Below are positions 10,703 to 22,512 of a stretch of DNA of 64,000 nucleotides, piece after piece (within the stretch, counting starts at the first letter, position 1; the number at the start of each line of letters is the position of its first letter). The stretch spans positions 1,863,724 through 1,927,723 of the forward strand of contig NW_009799104.1 of NCBI RefSeq assembly GCF_000213175.1, given 5' to 3'. This DNA comes from Neurospora tetrasperma FGSC 2508 (lineage: Eukaryota; Ascomycota; Sordariomycetes; Sordariales; Sordariaceae). A program made the translations under genes and the position numbers. The notes below the pieces were generated by a model. It was given only the letters and a program-made list of their open reading frames with translations, did not search any database and was not told where the DNA came from.

Positions 10703-12086
10703 TGTTACGAGTAAACTTGTAGGAAAGAACAACAAAAAAAAAAAAAAAAAACGGGAAGAGGAAGAGATTGACAGAGTTATCAGGAAATGCAAACTCGATA
10801 GAAGTGAAAATACAACCGTGGGCGCCACAACGGCCTACCCATACTTATCAAGTGACCAGCAACACCGTGAGGCTGGCAATTGGGTTATGCCAGGGCCTCT
10901 TCAGCTCGACCTTCGCATCGACGTGATTGCATTAGACAAGCAATAGCCTGAACCGCAGGGCAGCACACCATCGTCGAGAAGGCTTCCCGTCGTTCTTGAT
11001 GGATGAGGATTGGTGCCATACTCCTTCACCTATAGAGCTCCCCTATCCGGCCTGTTTTGTTGCACAGGCGGGGCGGTTGAGGCAATATTTCAGAAAGCCC
11101 ATGGCAAATTGAGAGCGGTTCGAAATAGCAAAAAAACACAGCCTGTGATGGTGTCTCCAGAAGCGCTTTGAGTTGCTGAATTGGAGTTGATCCAGGCAAG
11201 CCACTTAGCTTGGCAGGCCGCGAGATGGTCGCTGCAGCTTTTCGGAGCTCAGTTGGCTCGTTGAATGGAAGAGTTGGACTTTCAGCCCGGTTCCCTTTTC
11301 ATTGATAAGAAGGTGCAGAAGCTACTTTTGCTGAGCAGTTCGCTTTGAGGTCATCGAAGCCGTCTGAGTGTCGTCGGCGGAAGTGAAGATAGAAATCCAC
11401 AAAATGTGATGAATATTGGAGTCGAAAGAGAAGCTCTCTCCGAGTTCGGGGCTAGCTCCCTAGCTTATCCGTGGGTGCTCATGTTTAACATGGAAAGGAC
11501 CCTGAACCGAGCCGTGTCATCACTGCTGTTTTGACGGGCATTCTCTCAAGAGCGCCAAATCGAAAAAGAAGCATCAAGAGGAAACGGGTGAAGTATTTCA
11601 TCAAAGTAAATAAAAGATTTTGAGACTCCCTTGTCTGCATCGGTGGAAAGAGTGAGCGGTTGGTAGCATTGCGGGGGACCAATCGAAGTGGGAAAAAAGA
11701 CAAAAAAGGCAGTCATACGTCAACAGCTTCGCCGCTACAGAATCAGTGCGGGGAACATTTGACAGCCAGAATCCCAAGTTCAACCACTCAACAACAACTT
11801 GGACTGAATACGTATTCCGGTTACGGATTGAAAATTCCCCGAGGTTTATCGATCCTCTCGCGGCTGTATGACTGTGGATAAGATTAAACAACCGAAAAAG
11901 GCGTTGTCCCATAATTTCTACTCCAAAATTCTCTTCGTTTTCTCCCTCATCGTCCTCATCCTGGCTATCTTCAGTTCCCGCATCTCCTTTCCCCGGCTTT
12001 CCCTCATTGCAAGTCATTTGACCGGCAGTGCCAACACAATCACAGCAACCAGCCGCTCAACCGTTGCAACTACATCTACACAGAAG
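10703..12086. promoter_or_regulatory. divergent intergenic region
   Basis: About 1.4 kb lies between the Cys-rich protein gene (-) and the HAL2 gene (+). An 18-nt A run at 10734-10751 lies in the minus-strand leader. An in-frame extension of the HAL2 frame reaches back to 11868 (see that entry). No other gene is visible; the open frame at 11601-12017 (-) overlaps this leader and has no family features. Confidence 0.5.
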
Positions 12087-13154
12087 ATGGCCTCTTCCCA
12101 GTACGCAAAGGAGCTCGAGGTAGCTCAGCTCGCCGTCCAGCGGGCCGCCCGCCTCACCAAGCGCGTCTTCCACGAGAAGGCCAAGGGCACCGTTTCCAAG
12201 GACGACAAGTCCCCTGTGACCATTGGCGACTTTGGCGCTCAGGCGCTCATCATCAGCGCCCTCAAGGCCAACTTCCCTTCGGACGAGATCGTGGCTGAGG
12301 AGGAGGCCGCTCAGCTGCGCGAGGACACCCCCCTGCGGGACCAGATCTGGGAGCTCGTCAAGTCCACCAAGCTTGACGATGAGGCTGCCGAGCAGCTCCT
12401 TGGCGGCGCCATCAAGGATGCCGACGCGATGCTGGAGATCATCGACCAGGGCAACAGCAAGGGCGGCGCCAAGGGCAGGATATGGACTATCGACCCCATC
12501 GACGGCACCAAGGGCTTCCTGCGCGGTGGACAGTATGCCGTGTGCTTGGGGCTGATGGTGGACGGTGATGTCAAGGTCGGCGTCCTCGGCTGCCCGAACC
12601 TGCCTGTGGACGACGCTGCGCCGTTGACTGCGGATATCGGCACCAACGCGACCGATGAGGGCCGGGGTGTCATCTTCTCGGCTGTTCAGGGCCAGGGCGC
12701 GACTAGCAGACCCCTGGGCACCGCCGGTCTTGCGGAGGGCAAGTCCATTGCGATGAAGCCTATCACAGAGATGTCCAACGCGAGCTTCTGCGAGAGCGTG
12801 GAGGCGGGTCACTCGGATCAGGGCGTGGCTGGACAGATTGCGCAGAAGCTCGGGATCACCAAGCCTAGTGTGCGCATGGATTCCCAGGCCAAGTACGGGT
12901 CTATTGCTCGCGGCGCGGGTGATATCTACCTCCGTCTGCCTACTTCCAAGTCTTACCAGGAGAAGATCTGGGATCACGCTGCTGGAGATCTGATTGTGCG
13001 TGAGGCTGGTGGTCAGGTTACCGACGTGAGTGGAAACCGCCTGGATTTCAGCGTCGGCCGCACGTTGGCTGAAAACAAGGGTGTCATTGCGGCGCCTGCT
13101 GCGGTCCACGACCAGGTCATCAAGGTCGTTCAGGAAGTTCTCGGGCAGCAGTAA
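12087..13154 (+). CDS. MET22/HAL2: 3'(2'),5'-bisphosphate nucleotidase (HAL2/MET22 family)
   Basis: This enzyme hydrolyses 3'-phosphoadenosine 5'-phosphate to AMP, clearing an inhibitory by-product of sulfate assimilation. The yeast homologue is the lithium/sodium-sensitive salt-tolerance target. It is a single exon of 355 aa. Family motifs of the inositol-monophosphatase superfamily are present: KDDKSPVTIGDFGAQALI near the N-terminus, the acidic EIVAEEEAAQL metal site, DPIDGTKGF at about residues 136-144 with metal-binding Asp136 and Asp139, and WDHAAGDLIVREAGG starting at Trp295. The start MASSQYAKELEVAQLAVQ is chosen because homologues begin there. The same frame stays open to an ATG at 11868, which would add 73 residues with a hydrophobic segment. 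The gene is convergent with mrpL6, with only 148 bp between stop codons. Confidence 0.95.
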   Translation: MASSQYAKELEVAQLAVQRAARLTKRVFHEKAKGTVSKDDKSPVTIGDFGAQALIISALKANFPSDEIVAEEEAAQLREDTPLRDQIWELVKSTKLDDEAAEQLLGGAIKDADAMLEIIDQGNSKGGAKGRIWTIDPIDGTKGFLRGGQYAVCLGLMVDGDVKVGVLGCPNLPVDDAAPLTADIGTNATDEGRGVIFSAVQGQGATSRPLGTAGLAEGKSIAMKPITEMSNASFCESVEAGHSDQGVAGQIAQKLGITKPSVRMDSQAKYGSIARGAGDIYLRLPTSKSYQEKIWDHAAGDLIVREAGGQVTDVSGNRLDFSVGRTLAENKGVIAAPAAVHDQVIKVVQEVLGQQ

Positions 13155-13302
13155 AGCCTCATGTCATAGTGTACAGGTTATGGCAGGTATCGGGCCGTAA
13201 AGAGGCCATGTGTGTGCCAAAAAATAATAGACTAAATGTACAATATTCCCCCCTTATCATCATCAACAACCATATCAACCACCAAAACCCACCGCGCGTC
13301 CT

Positions 13303-14381
13303 CTATTTGATCTTCTTCTGCTTCAACTTGATGGTCTCGCCGTTGACAAAGATACCCTTACCCTTGTAGGGTTCCGGTACACGCCACCTCCTGATATCAG
13401 CGGCGAAGGTCATGACCTGCTCTCTGTTGATGCCCTCAAGCAGGATTCTTGTCGGCTGCGGCGTGCTGGCCTTCATGCCCTTGGGAACGCCCATCTCGAC
13501 GGGGTGGGAGAAGCCGAGCTTGAGGCAGACGAACTGCTGGCCGGGGTATTCCTCCTTCTCGGGGCGGGTGTCGATTGTAGCTCTGTAACCGATACCGACC
13601 AGGCGCAACACGGCCGTGTGACCTTCTGATACACCCATAATGAAGCGGTTAAGGTACGCCCATGTCGTTCCTGTTTTGACCAAGAAAGATTCGAAATCGT
13701 CAGCTGACTGGCCGCCTGTAACTTTCCACATTCCCCAAGACAAGGAAGGTGTTTGCCATACCCCACATCTCTCTCTGCTCCTTCTCATCCCGGTTTGCTA
13801 CGCTGAGAGTCGCTCTCCTCGCCTCGGCGTCGTGGTCGATCTTGATGAAGTCGGGAATGTCCATCTCGAGTTGCCCTGCGAAAAGCACAGCGCACACGTG
13901 CAACAAGTCAGCCAACTGCTCTATTCCCATCCTAATCCCCCTATGCACTCTCGCACAAACACCCATAATCCATGTTCTCTCTCGCGCTTCATCCAGCCCA
14001 TACGTTGCGCCAGTGCCAGTTTCGTCGCGAATCCTCCAAGAAAAACCCCAACGAGTCTTTCTTTCAAGTCCGAGTTTGGAAAAGAACGAACTAACCCAAC
14101 GGGCCCTGCACCGTAATCTTGCGCTTAGGCTGCTGCTTCCACTGCGTCATGTCGCGCTTGACAAAGGGCTCGCCAATGGTGATCTCGACGCCAGGAGGGA
14201 TGCTGAGCGGGGTGCGGCCAAGCTTGGACGGGCGGGTTGTCGTCGCGGAAAAGTTGCGCCGGGCGGCGGCACCGGCAGTCTGTTGGAAGGCGGGCACGAG
14301 GAAGCCGGGGAGTGTGACGACGGAAGAAGATGAGGAAGAGGCAACGGCCTCAAGGACCCTCCTTCGGCTTGGGGCGAACAT
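13303..14381 (-). CDS. mrpl6: mitochondrial ribosomal protein uL6m (MRPL6)
   Basis: This is a large-subunit mitoribosomal protein of the L6 family. Three exons are read on the minus strand: 14381-14096, 13875-13762 and 13670-13303. Donors are GTTAGT and GTATGG, acceptors CGCAG and ACAG, and the product is 255 aa. The joins give GPLGQLEMDIPDF and REMWGTTWAYLNRFI, both natural for the family. Residues 1-50 are Arg/Ser/Ala-rich with an RRNFSATT element, as in mitochondrial presequences. The L6 core follows: LGRTPLSIPPGVEI, the IMGVSEGHTAVLRLVGIGYR stretch, and a C-terminal RRWRVPEPYKGKGIFVNGE in the place of the bacterial YKGKGI motif. The third intron-free block ends with KLKQKKIK. The ATG at 14381 is used because the upstream continuation of the frame is not presequence-like. 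Confidence 0.94.
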
Positions 14382-15464
14382 TGTGGTGAGCGTCGTCGTC
14401 GTCGGCGGGGTGGCTGGCCGTCGTCGCGATGCGGAACCGGAATTGGCGAAGAGACGCGGCGCTCCAGTTCGGAGGTTCTGGCAGTCGCAAGGGCAACACC
14501 GAGTCAATGGCAGCCGGCCGGGTGGTGGGATGAACCGAGTGGATCTTCGGAGAGCTCCAAAAAATGTATCGGACCTGACGCGGCACAGCAATGCAGCTAG
14601 TGATTGGCTGCAAGTATACCAGGGTTAGGGTCGTATCCGCCTAGTCTCTCTGCTGCTAGTCGCTTAGGCTAGGAAACGACGACAAACACCAACAGATGTG
14701 ATTCCATCCGACATCATTCATCTCGAATAAGAAATCTTCCAAAAGAAATTTCACAGGGCGTGAAAGTGTGGAGACTACTCGATGGAACATATTGTTTCAC
14801 AATATTCAGATTGAACGTCAAACTCCCGTTGACAATCGTCCAGTTTTCCGATGACGACTTTACGGATGCCAACCTCACGACAGTCATCACCACCCAGGAC
14901 ACCCGTCACGGTCGAAGTCTTCCAAACTGTCTCAAGCGAGCTGTTTGCACTTTCTCGATACCGGATGAAAAGATGCAGATTCCAGTGATGTCAAGACAAG
15001 TGGTCTACATCCCAAATCTTTGTCTAGGCTCGCTTCTGTTGGAGAGGACAACGCCATATCAGACGATTGAGAGCCAGCAAAAGTCGAGCTCGACAGACAA
15101 CCACAATCATCTTCGATGCGAACTCCAAGTGGAGTCAAATGAATGGAAACCTTCGTAAAGATTGAGAATCCAGTGATTTTCTTCCAGTTAAATTCAAGTT
15201 CGCTTCTCTTATCTTGGGCAGTCGCGATCGCCAGCTTACCCTCACATACCTTCCTTCCCTCTCTTGAATCGCTCCTTCTCTTCAGAAACACCACACAATT
15301 TTCAGTTGCAAGGCCACAAACTTCGATCGCCAAAATTGCACTACCAATATTGCCAGAATTTCCATTTCTTATTGCCCAAGTCCCTTCGACGGCACTCTTC
15401 TGGACGCATCTGACTCTCTCGAAATATCATCATCAGTCTGTCGCATCTCGCTCACTCGGTAACT
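14382..15464. promoter_or_regulatory. divergent intergenic region
   Basis: This lies between mrpL6 (-) and the KAR5-like gene (+) and should hold both promoters. A 132-codon frame (14760-15158, +) and a 133-codon frame (14932-15333, -) overlap each other and have no domain. I treat both as chance. The segment 15200-15460 is pyrimidine-rich, as expected of a fungal leader. Confidence 0.45.
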
Positions 15465-17122
15465 ATGGTCATGGCTCTTCTTTTCACGGCTCTCTGTGCC
15501 GTTACAGCTACACCTTCTCTGGCCTTTTCGTGGGGAGGTGAAAGAAAAGTGCCAGTTCGTAAGTAATATCAGAGCACTGCCTGCAGGGCTTGACTAATAA
15601 TATGACCACAACACAGCCGACCATCAAGTCAACATCGACCGCAACATCCAGCCTTCGGATCTGCTTCGAGAGTCCTCACGCCTGCCAAACATCTACGCCG
15701 TCGCTCTAAGTGAACTTCAAGAACTCGAATCAGAACCGTTTTGCCATCGTGTGGCCGCCCGACTCCTAGTCAACAACTGCCAGTTAGTAGACGGAAAGAA
15801 CGACGCCACAATCCTCACAGACACTGGTCGACAAGTTCGCGACTTTGTTGATTCCTACGCTGCCAGTCTAGCGATATGTGATTTGGAGCGAGGCAGGTTC
15901 AACATCCCGGCGCAATGTGCCAAGTTTCGGGAACCGGCCCTGAGTCAGATTGTGATCCGGGACCAAGCACAACTCCACGTCAGCAGTCATGAAATCGACC
16001 ACTGTCTGTCAGCCATGAAGTCGTCAGATGCTGCGTGGAATACGTGGATCAGTTATCGGCACAAGGCTTTGCGGTTCTGTGAGGCGGCCAGAGCGGATAA
16101 CGAGAAAGGTATGGTATCTGGATTAAGATACACCATTCAAAGTCGTGGCTGACAGTGATCTACAGCACAAAACATTCTCCTTTATCAACGACTCACCAAT
16201 GTGATGAAGAACCTTACAGAAGGCGTGGAAGCTCAGCTTCAGAAGCGAATGAATCAACTTGACCTGCGAACACAACAGTTAATCAATAATCTCGATAACC
16301 TCACACCACAGATCGATAAACTGAGAGATGGGCTTGCCATGGTTCATGAATTCTTGGCGACTGATGTTGAAGCAACACTCCGAAAGTCCTCTGCCTCCCT
16401 ACACGACAGCCAACAACAAGCCGAAGACCTGCAGAAATTGCTCAACCTACTGCTTACTGGTGTTCTCGAGGGCCACTCACGAGTAGCCCATGTGCACGAA
16501 CATGCCCTTCAGCAAGTCTCCGCCCGAGCCAACGATGGTATTGGAGCCCTAGTTGCGGTGGTTGCCACAGCCGCAGCATCAACCACCGCACTACAACAGC
16601 AAATTGTAGGCCATCTTCCTTACAGTAACCATCGCATACATCGTGGCTAACCCTAAACAGGAACTCTCCAATCAACAAGCCGCTGCACTAGCCCTCCGTC
16701 AAGACAACCTCGAGCAAGGAATGGACCGCCTCCTCGCCGTCACCGAGACCCTAGCCACCAAATACGAGGACCAAACACAAAGACTCCAACAAGCCTCCAA
16801 CATCACCAACGAGATTCTCGACATACTGGAGGACACCGCGGAAGCGGCATCGTCTGTAAACGAATCCTTTTTGACCGGTGCTTCCTCGCGCAGCTGGTGG
16901 CCCTACATTGTTTGCCCTACCGCTTCTCTCGTCATGGGATCGTATGGCCTACCGCCCTCTGCTGTTCGTAACCTCGCACTCTTGGCGCTCGGCGAGGTGG
17001 CTGGGTTCATGATTTCGTCGTATGAGCAGATTGCTGGTGCTTTGCAGTCTTTTGAAGGCCCTCTCTACTCGTCGGTTTGGGAAGCGTCTGCAAACACGAC
17101 TGCATCGCCCTATGAAATTTGA
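15465..17122 (+). CDS. KAR5: KAR5/Tht1-like nuclear-fusion (karyogamy) protein
   Basis: Members of this family sit in the nuclear envelope/ER and are needed for nuclear membrane fusion in karyogamy. Four exons are read: 15465-15558, 15617-16108, 16166-16605 and 16661-17122. Donors are GTAAGT, GTATGG and GTAGGC, all acceptors are CAG, and the product is 495 aa. Residues 1-20 form a signal peptide ([20 protein letters not shown]). The lumenal N-terminal domain has scattered Cys ([43 protein letters not shown]), the pattern of Tht1/Kar5/Brambleberry proteins. A long coiled-coil middle follows, for example [20 protein letters not shown]. Two closely spaced hydrophobic stretches lie near the C-terminus, from [18 protein letters not shown] to [19 protein letters not shown]. 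The assignment rests on architecture and weak motif memory, so the family call is good but not certain. Confidence 0.82.
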
Positions 17123-17598
17123 TGCTAGTCTGGGAGTAATTTGAGGTGCATATATTCTTACTCAAGAAGAAGCGTGGAACCATATGCTTGCGATCTGTTC
17201 ACACACGCTACCTTTGGTGGTATCAATCTCTGGTTGTTGGGGGATGAGACAGGCCACGGTGACTTGGTTCAATCTAGGAGAGAGTTGGGGGAAATAAGAG
17301 TCTGAAGATAGTCCTTCATATGGGCAAGCGGCATATTTTAGGTTGCGTATAGTCGCTAGGAAAATTACGCGTATTTATATCCCAGCAATTTGAGCAATGC
17401 ACCGGCACAAAGCCTAGCATTTGAAGCAAGTAGACGCAAAAAGTTAGGTAGCTGTTATAGAGGTTATCATCATCTCCTTTCTCACAAGTTTGTTTTAGTG
17501 CGCATAGGTAACAAAGAATCGAGCAATACCTCCATTTGTAACTGATGATCATCGCAGACATACTTTGCCTCCTCCAAACCTCAGAACCCAGAACCTAC
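17123..17598. other. convergent intergenic region
   Basis: This is the 3' flank between the KAR5-like gene (+) and the sorbosone-dehydrogenase-like gene (-). No gene or notable repeat is seen. Confidence 0.5.
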
Positions 17599-19318
17599 TC
17601 ACAACACAACAAACAACAGACTCCCAGCAACCGCAGCCATAGCCGACATCCCAACACCCAACCACTCTGCACAACTCCCACTCCTCTTAGCACGCATTGG
17701 GGCAGCGGCACTATCGCTATCCCCGTTGACATTTCCACTCCCACTCCCCCCATCAGCACCTTCCTCATCTTTAACCTCCCCCACCTGCTTCAAAACCCAC
17801 ACATCCCCCTTATCGTCATCCGTCATCCAGATCCTTTCTTGCTCATCAACTGCCAGTCCCACCGGCCTAAAACACTGCTCCGGACACTTGCTCACATCCC
17901 GATTCCACATGATATCTACAAGACTGTTCGTGCTATCGCTTGCCTCTATCGGTTCCCCTTTGCTTGTATCGAACCGCACAGCGGATAACTTGTACCCGGC
18001 GGGAGTAGAGCGGTCCCAGCTTCCGTGGAAAGAAATGTACGCTAGACCTAGACTTTGATTGCCATTGCCGTTGCTGAACTTGATGTCGAGAGGGGCGGTG
18101 TGTGCGGGGAAGGTGAGGCGGGGAGGGATGAAGTTGGTGGAGGAGCAGGAGGTGTCGGAGGTGGTGATGTTGATTGGTTTTACTTGTGAGGAGGAGGAGT
18201 CGGATGATGGCAAAAAGGGGATAGAGTAGGGCGTCGAGTCGTGGGTGAATTGGGAGCCGGTTTTGAGATTTCCTAATGAGGGGAAGGAAGGGGTGGCAGA
18301 TGAGTTGTAGAGGGCGAGACAGTAGGGGTAGCCGTGGTTTCCGCCTTGCTGTTGTCCTTGGCCGGAAGAAGAGGATCGATTAGAGGGGAAGCGGAGGACA
18401 CCATGATAGTTCATTTCTTCTCCGGGACTGTCTTCGTGGATGTCCACGCCAAAGCGCTTAATACCATCCGCGCTGTTCTCGACACTGTAGATGCCGCCTG
18501 TGTTGGGCTCCTCGGCTACTCCGACCGAGTTACGCAAGCCCCAGCCGATGGTCCAGCCTTCGCTGGGGTAGTCGTATACTTTGCCGCCGCCGCCGGGTGT
18601 TCCTAGGTTGGGATCGGAGATGTCGAAGGCTCGGATCTGTGAGATGCCGGAGGAATGGTCGGTGGCGCCGTTATCGATGTTGCTCCCGCTGCCGCGCGAG
18701 ACGAGCAGGATTCCGGGCTGTTTGCGTGAGATTAGGAGCGTGCGGGTGGAGTGGCCGCCGCCCGCGTTAGTCATGTTGCTGATGAGCGTCTTGGGAGATT
18801 TCTCGTCGCTGACGCGGATGGCGTCTGCGTCGTATGCCCAGCTGTAGACCGAGTTGGAAGAAGAGGCGTAGAGGGTTTTTCCGTCGATGGAGAGTTGGAT
18901 GCCGTGATTGAGCTGTTATAGATTTAGTCTTTATTTCATGTTGTTTTGTAAAAGGTGACGGCCGGTCAGGACGGAGAGCTCATCTTACATCACTCATCGA
19001 CACAATTGTCGTGGTCTTCTCCACAGACAAACACGGCCATCCATCGTCCTTGATAACCAAGTGTGTGATCCCCTTACCTGCTTCAACGACCAGTAGCCTT
19101 CCTTTCGAATCGACGATGACGCCTCTCGGCTTCTTGAGTCCAGTAGCCACGAGCCGGGCTTCAAATCCATTACGGACTACGGGTGCAGGATATGACGCAG
19201 GCACGGGCGCCTGGCATGTCGACGCTGCTGCTTGAACCGAAGTACTGGAGAGCCAGAAGGACAAAGAGGGCAACATCAGTGCCGTGAACTTCCAAGTACC
19301 CCAAAACATCTTGGACAT
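17599..19318 (-). CDS. secreted glucose/sorbosone dehydrogenase-like beta-propeller protein
   Basis: Two exons are read on the minus strand: 19318-18989 and 18912-17599 (donor GTAAGA, acceptor AACAG, phase 0), giving 547 aa. The N-terminus is a signal peptide (LMLPSLSFWLSSTSVQAAAS). The rest reads like a soluble glucose/L-sorbosone dehydrogenase propeller: FEARLVATGLKKPRGVIVD, LNHGIQLSIDG, GWTIGWGLRNSVGVA, EEMNYHG, a block ending LAYISFHGSWDRSTPAGYK, and CFRPVGLAVDEQERIWMTDD. Bacterial members use PQQ; whether this one binds any cofactor is not known. Blade loops carry Ser/Gly/Gln-rich insertions. The C-terminus has a Ser/Gly-rich spacer then a hydrophobic end (LGVGMSAMAAVAGSLLFVVL), as in a GPI-anchor signal, so surface attachment is likely. 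The start could also be the next Met at 19309. Confidence 0.85.
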
Positions 19319-20163
19319 GAAGCTGTTGGTAGGAATTGGCTTAAGTTGAGAGGATATCTGCGCATACACACATGTGCAAGTCAGTCTCTAATCTAGGATT
19401 TATCTTGATGCCTGGATGTAAGTGGCGTGTTGTTGGTAGGTTGCGCCATGAGGCAATGGGAAGCAAAAGTATACCAAATTCGCCCGGTTTAGTTGCTTTT
19501 AGACAACGGGGGCGAAGTTCTCCTATTTGGCAAATTCAGGGTGTTTCTAACTGCCCCGATAATGAAAATATGAAGAAGTTCTCTGTTGCTGTCGGAAGGG
19601 TACAGAGTGGTAAAGTAACATCAAATAAATCAAAATGGACGAGCATAGACGACTGCGAATGGGTACAGCACTGCGAGTATGAAGAGAGATAAATGTACCT
19701 TGAGGATTCTCTGGATCCTCCGTCGCAGAAAAGTGATCGATTGGCAAGATACCCGTGTGGTTCCTCAACCGAATAGGTGTAGCGGTAAGGAGGTTGTTGT
19801 ACTTGTGTTCAAAGATATGTCTGAAAGTATGTAGTAGGTGATGTCATTTGCGTTCCAGACTCAGCTCGGGAAGGAGGTGTTCTGCCTCGACTGACATGTT
19901 GCTGTCTTGACCCAGTAATAGGAGCGGGAGCAAAGGGTCGTCGGTCATCCGGAATAGGAAAGAAATATCTTGGCCTGCGCTTCAGAGATAGAACCTCAGC
20001 CACGCCATGCTACGGTTGAATTTCTGACGAATTGCCAGTTACAACAACCGATGAAGATGAGGGGAAGCATCATGTGCACAAACTATGTGTGAGGCATACC
20101 ATGTCTCGAATTTCGGACTGAAAATCCTCACTTGTGACCCCTTTAATCATAATGAAACAACAT
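19319..20163. other. intergenic region between two minus-strand genes
   Basis: This contains the promoter of the sorbosone-dehydrogenase-like gene and the 3' end of the TOK1 gene. A 106-codon frame at 19372-19692 (+) has no family features. No other structure is noted. Confidence 0.45.
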
Positions 20164-22512
20164 TTACAGACCAGGCATGAAGGTGTCCGCTTGCTGACTT
20201 TTCTGATTCTTCATCTCATTCTTCCTCCTCGCGGCCTTGACGCCTCTGAGCTCATCAGTCAGCGTCTCGATCAACCGCTCCAGGATCCACTCAGCCTCCT
20301 CTTGAGAGCTCATCAACGGACTCCTGCTGCCGACCCAACTCCACTTCGCCCGTTCTTTCCCCTCCAGTTCATCCTTACTGCTACGAAGATGAGCGTGAGG
20401 CTTTCGGTGCTTAGCTGCGTCGCTCTCGTCCTCTCCGATGAGCCGCAGGTACCATGCCCACTCCTGAAAAGTGTACTTCCGCGGAGGGTGGCTCTTGAGG
20501 TGTTGCATTACTAGCCCGATCTCTTCGATCAGCGTGAGGTGGTACTCGGCCGGATCCATGGGGCTTTGGGGCAAGTCCTGGCGTGGTATTGAGACGGCAC
20601 GCGTCATTTCGGGAAGCTGAGGAGTTGAGTTCGAGTTCTGGTCGTACGGGTTCTCCTCGTCATCCGTGTTTCCCATCTTCTTTGACCGGCCGTTCGCTCC
20701 TTTCTTCCCTGACGTAGTAGAGGAGTCATCGAAGCGAACTGCTCGATCAGGACGATCGCCACTGTCCTCTTCAGCTGCGTTACCTTCCACTCGCCTCTTA
20801 TGACTCTCTTCGTTTCTTGCATTCTTCGCCTGTTTCTGCTTTATCAGACCCGTGTTTGCGCTTTCGGCATCAACATCTGCTTGATCTTGAGCTAGCTCAC
20901 CCTCGTCATCGTTCTCCTCGCTGCTGTACCTATGGCGCTGTGAGGCTCCATGTATTCCTGGGGGTGACTCCTCGATATCCTCGGTAAACAGCTTTCCATG
21001 GGAAAGGGCATTAAAGGTTGCCTTGAACTCGCTCTTGAAGCCCCGCTCGCTAGGAAGAATGGTAACGGTGGCCACTTTGTCCGTGGCATCTTTGATACCC
21101 TTCACGATGGTATCTCCTGCATTAGAGATCAGGACTGTCATAGTCGGAAGAGCGAGGAGTGCCCAGAAGACCCAAAAGGACTTTCCGGCGTTGGATATCG
21201 GTGTGATATCTCCGTATCCGATGGTTGTCAGACTAACATATGCCATGTAAAAGGTATCAAAGTAGGTCAATTGTTGATACTGACGTTCACACTCTTGAAA
21301 GACTTTGGCACCCACCAGCCATAAGACCAACCAGGTGCTTGTAGAGATAGCCAAAGCAATCCAGCGATGCCTATGAGTCGCCTGCTTTTGAATCTTTCTC
21401 ATCAGCTCAAACTCGGATTGTCGCCGTTGGAACTCGGTCAGACCAGAGCTGGAAGACAGTTCAGGGGAATCGGAATGTGTATCTCGTATGGGTGTAAGTA
21501 TACCATCCTTTCCCTTCTTGGCCATTTTTCTTAACACGCGATGTCTGAGCTTTTCCACCATACGTGCATCAAGTCTTTTCTTGCCGCGCTCTAGCATCAA
21601 AGTGCGGATGGATCCAATGACGAGACCCAAGCTGATAATGCCGACCAGGGAGTACGGGAAGAGGAGAGCCCTTCCGAGAGTTGAGGTAGGGTAGTAATCG
21701 CCAAATCCCACGGTAAAGAGCGTCACGGCCGCCCAGTACACACCATCGAGGTAGTTCCATCCTTCGGTGTTGGAAAAGATAAGGGCACCGATGAGGAGGT
21801 AGATGAGGAACGAGATGGTCTGTAGCATCAGTGTCCTCTGACTGGGTGTGAGCATAAAATCCTTTGCGTAGTGCCCCTGCTGAGATCCCCAGACGGTAAC
21901 TACCATGAGCGAAGCGACAACGAAGTACAGGACTGCGGCGTAGATGCCGTAAAAGTAAGCTTCAGACCAGATGAAGTCGTTGTTTTCCGGTCTCAGCGGT
22001 CCGGCTGTCGTACTTGCGAGGGCTATCAAGCATATGGATGAGAGGTACCATCCGACAATGGTGACGGGTTGAGCGACGGAGAACCGGAGTCTCCTGGTCA
22101 TGTTAAGGAGTAGGGCCAGGTTGGAGCTTAGCGCGATGGCAAGCTGGACTGCATTGATAGCGATCAGCCAGGCTGGGTCTTTGATGAAGGTGGCGGTCTT
22201 GATGTCAGCCCCTTTGGTGTAATTTTGTCTCCATGGCCGGACTAGAGCACAGATACTGAAGGCGCTTGCAACGGGCCCAAGTGTGCCTGCGACCATGGGA
22301 AAAGCAGCCGAGGCAAACCACCATCGACTTGACAGAGTCCAGACCGTCAGTATATACTATGATACAAACTGAGTACCCGAGGACTTTGATGTGACTTACC
22401 TGGGATCTCGATGGGCCTGGTCCTCTCCCATAAGCTTGGGAAGTGAGGCCTTGTACTGCTCATCGACCTCTTGAAGATGTTCCTCCACATTCTCACCACC
22501 AGCGTCCTCCAT
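20164..22512 (-). CDS. TOK1: TOK1-type two-pore-domain outward-rectifier K+ channel
   Basis: This is a fungal plasma-membrane K+ channel with eight transmembrane helices and two pore loops in one chain. Two exons are read on the minus strand: 22512-22400 and 22327-20164 (donor GTAAGT, acceptor TCAAG, phase 2), giving 758 aa. The short first exon encodes an acidic cytosolic N-terminus (MEDAGGENVEEHLQEVDEQ). Both selectivity filters are intact: TVGFGDYYP at about residues 243-251 and TIGYGDITP at about 406-414. The first four helices lie within about residues 40-190, the S5-P-S6 unit follows, and the second M1-P-M2 unit starts near residue 360. The remaining ~300 residues form a long, charged, cytosolic tail with acidic and Lys/Arg-rich stretches. 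The gene is divergent from the hydrolase-like gene starting at 23336. Gating properties cannot be read from sequence. Confidence 0.95.

Noticed and set aside
12057-13109. 350-codon minus-strand frame opposite HAL2
   Set aside because: It is the antisense of a clear enzyme gene in GC-rich codons and has no family features.
14760-15333. Two overlapping frames on opposite strands between mrpL6 and KAR5
   Set aside because: They contradict each other, have no domain, and lie where both promoters are expected.
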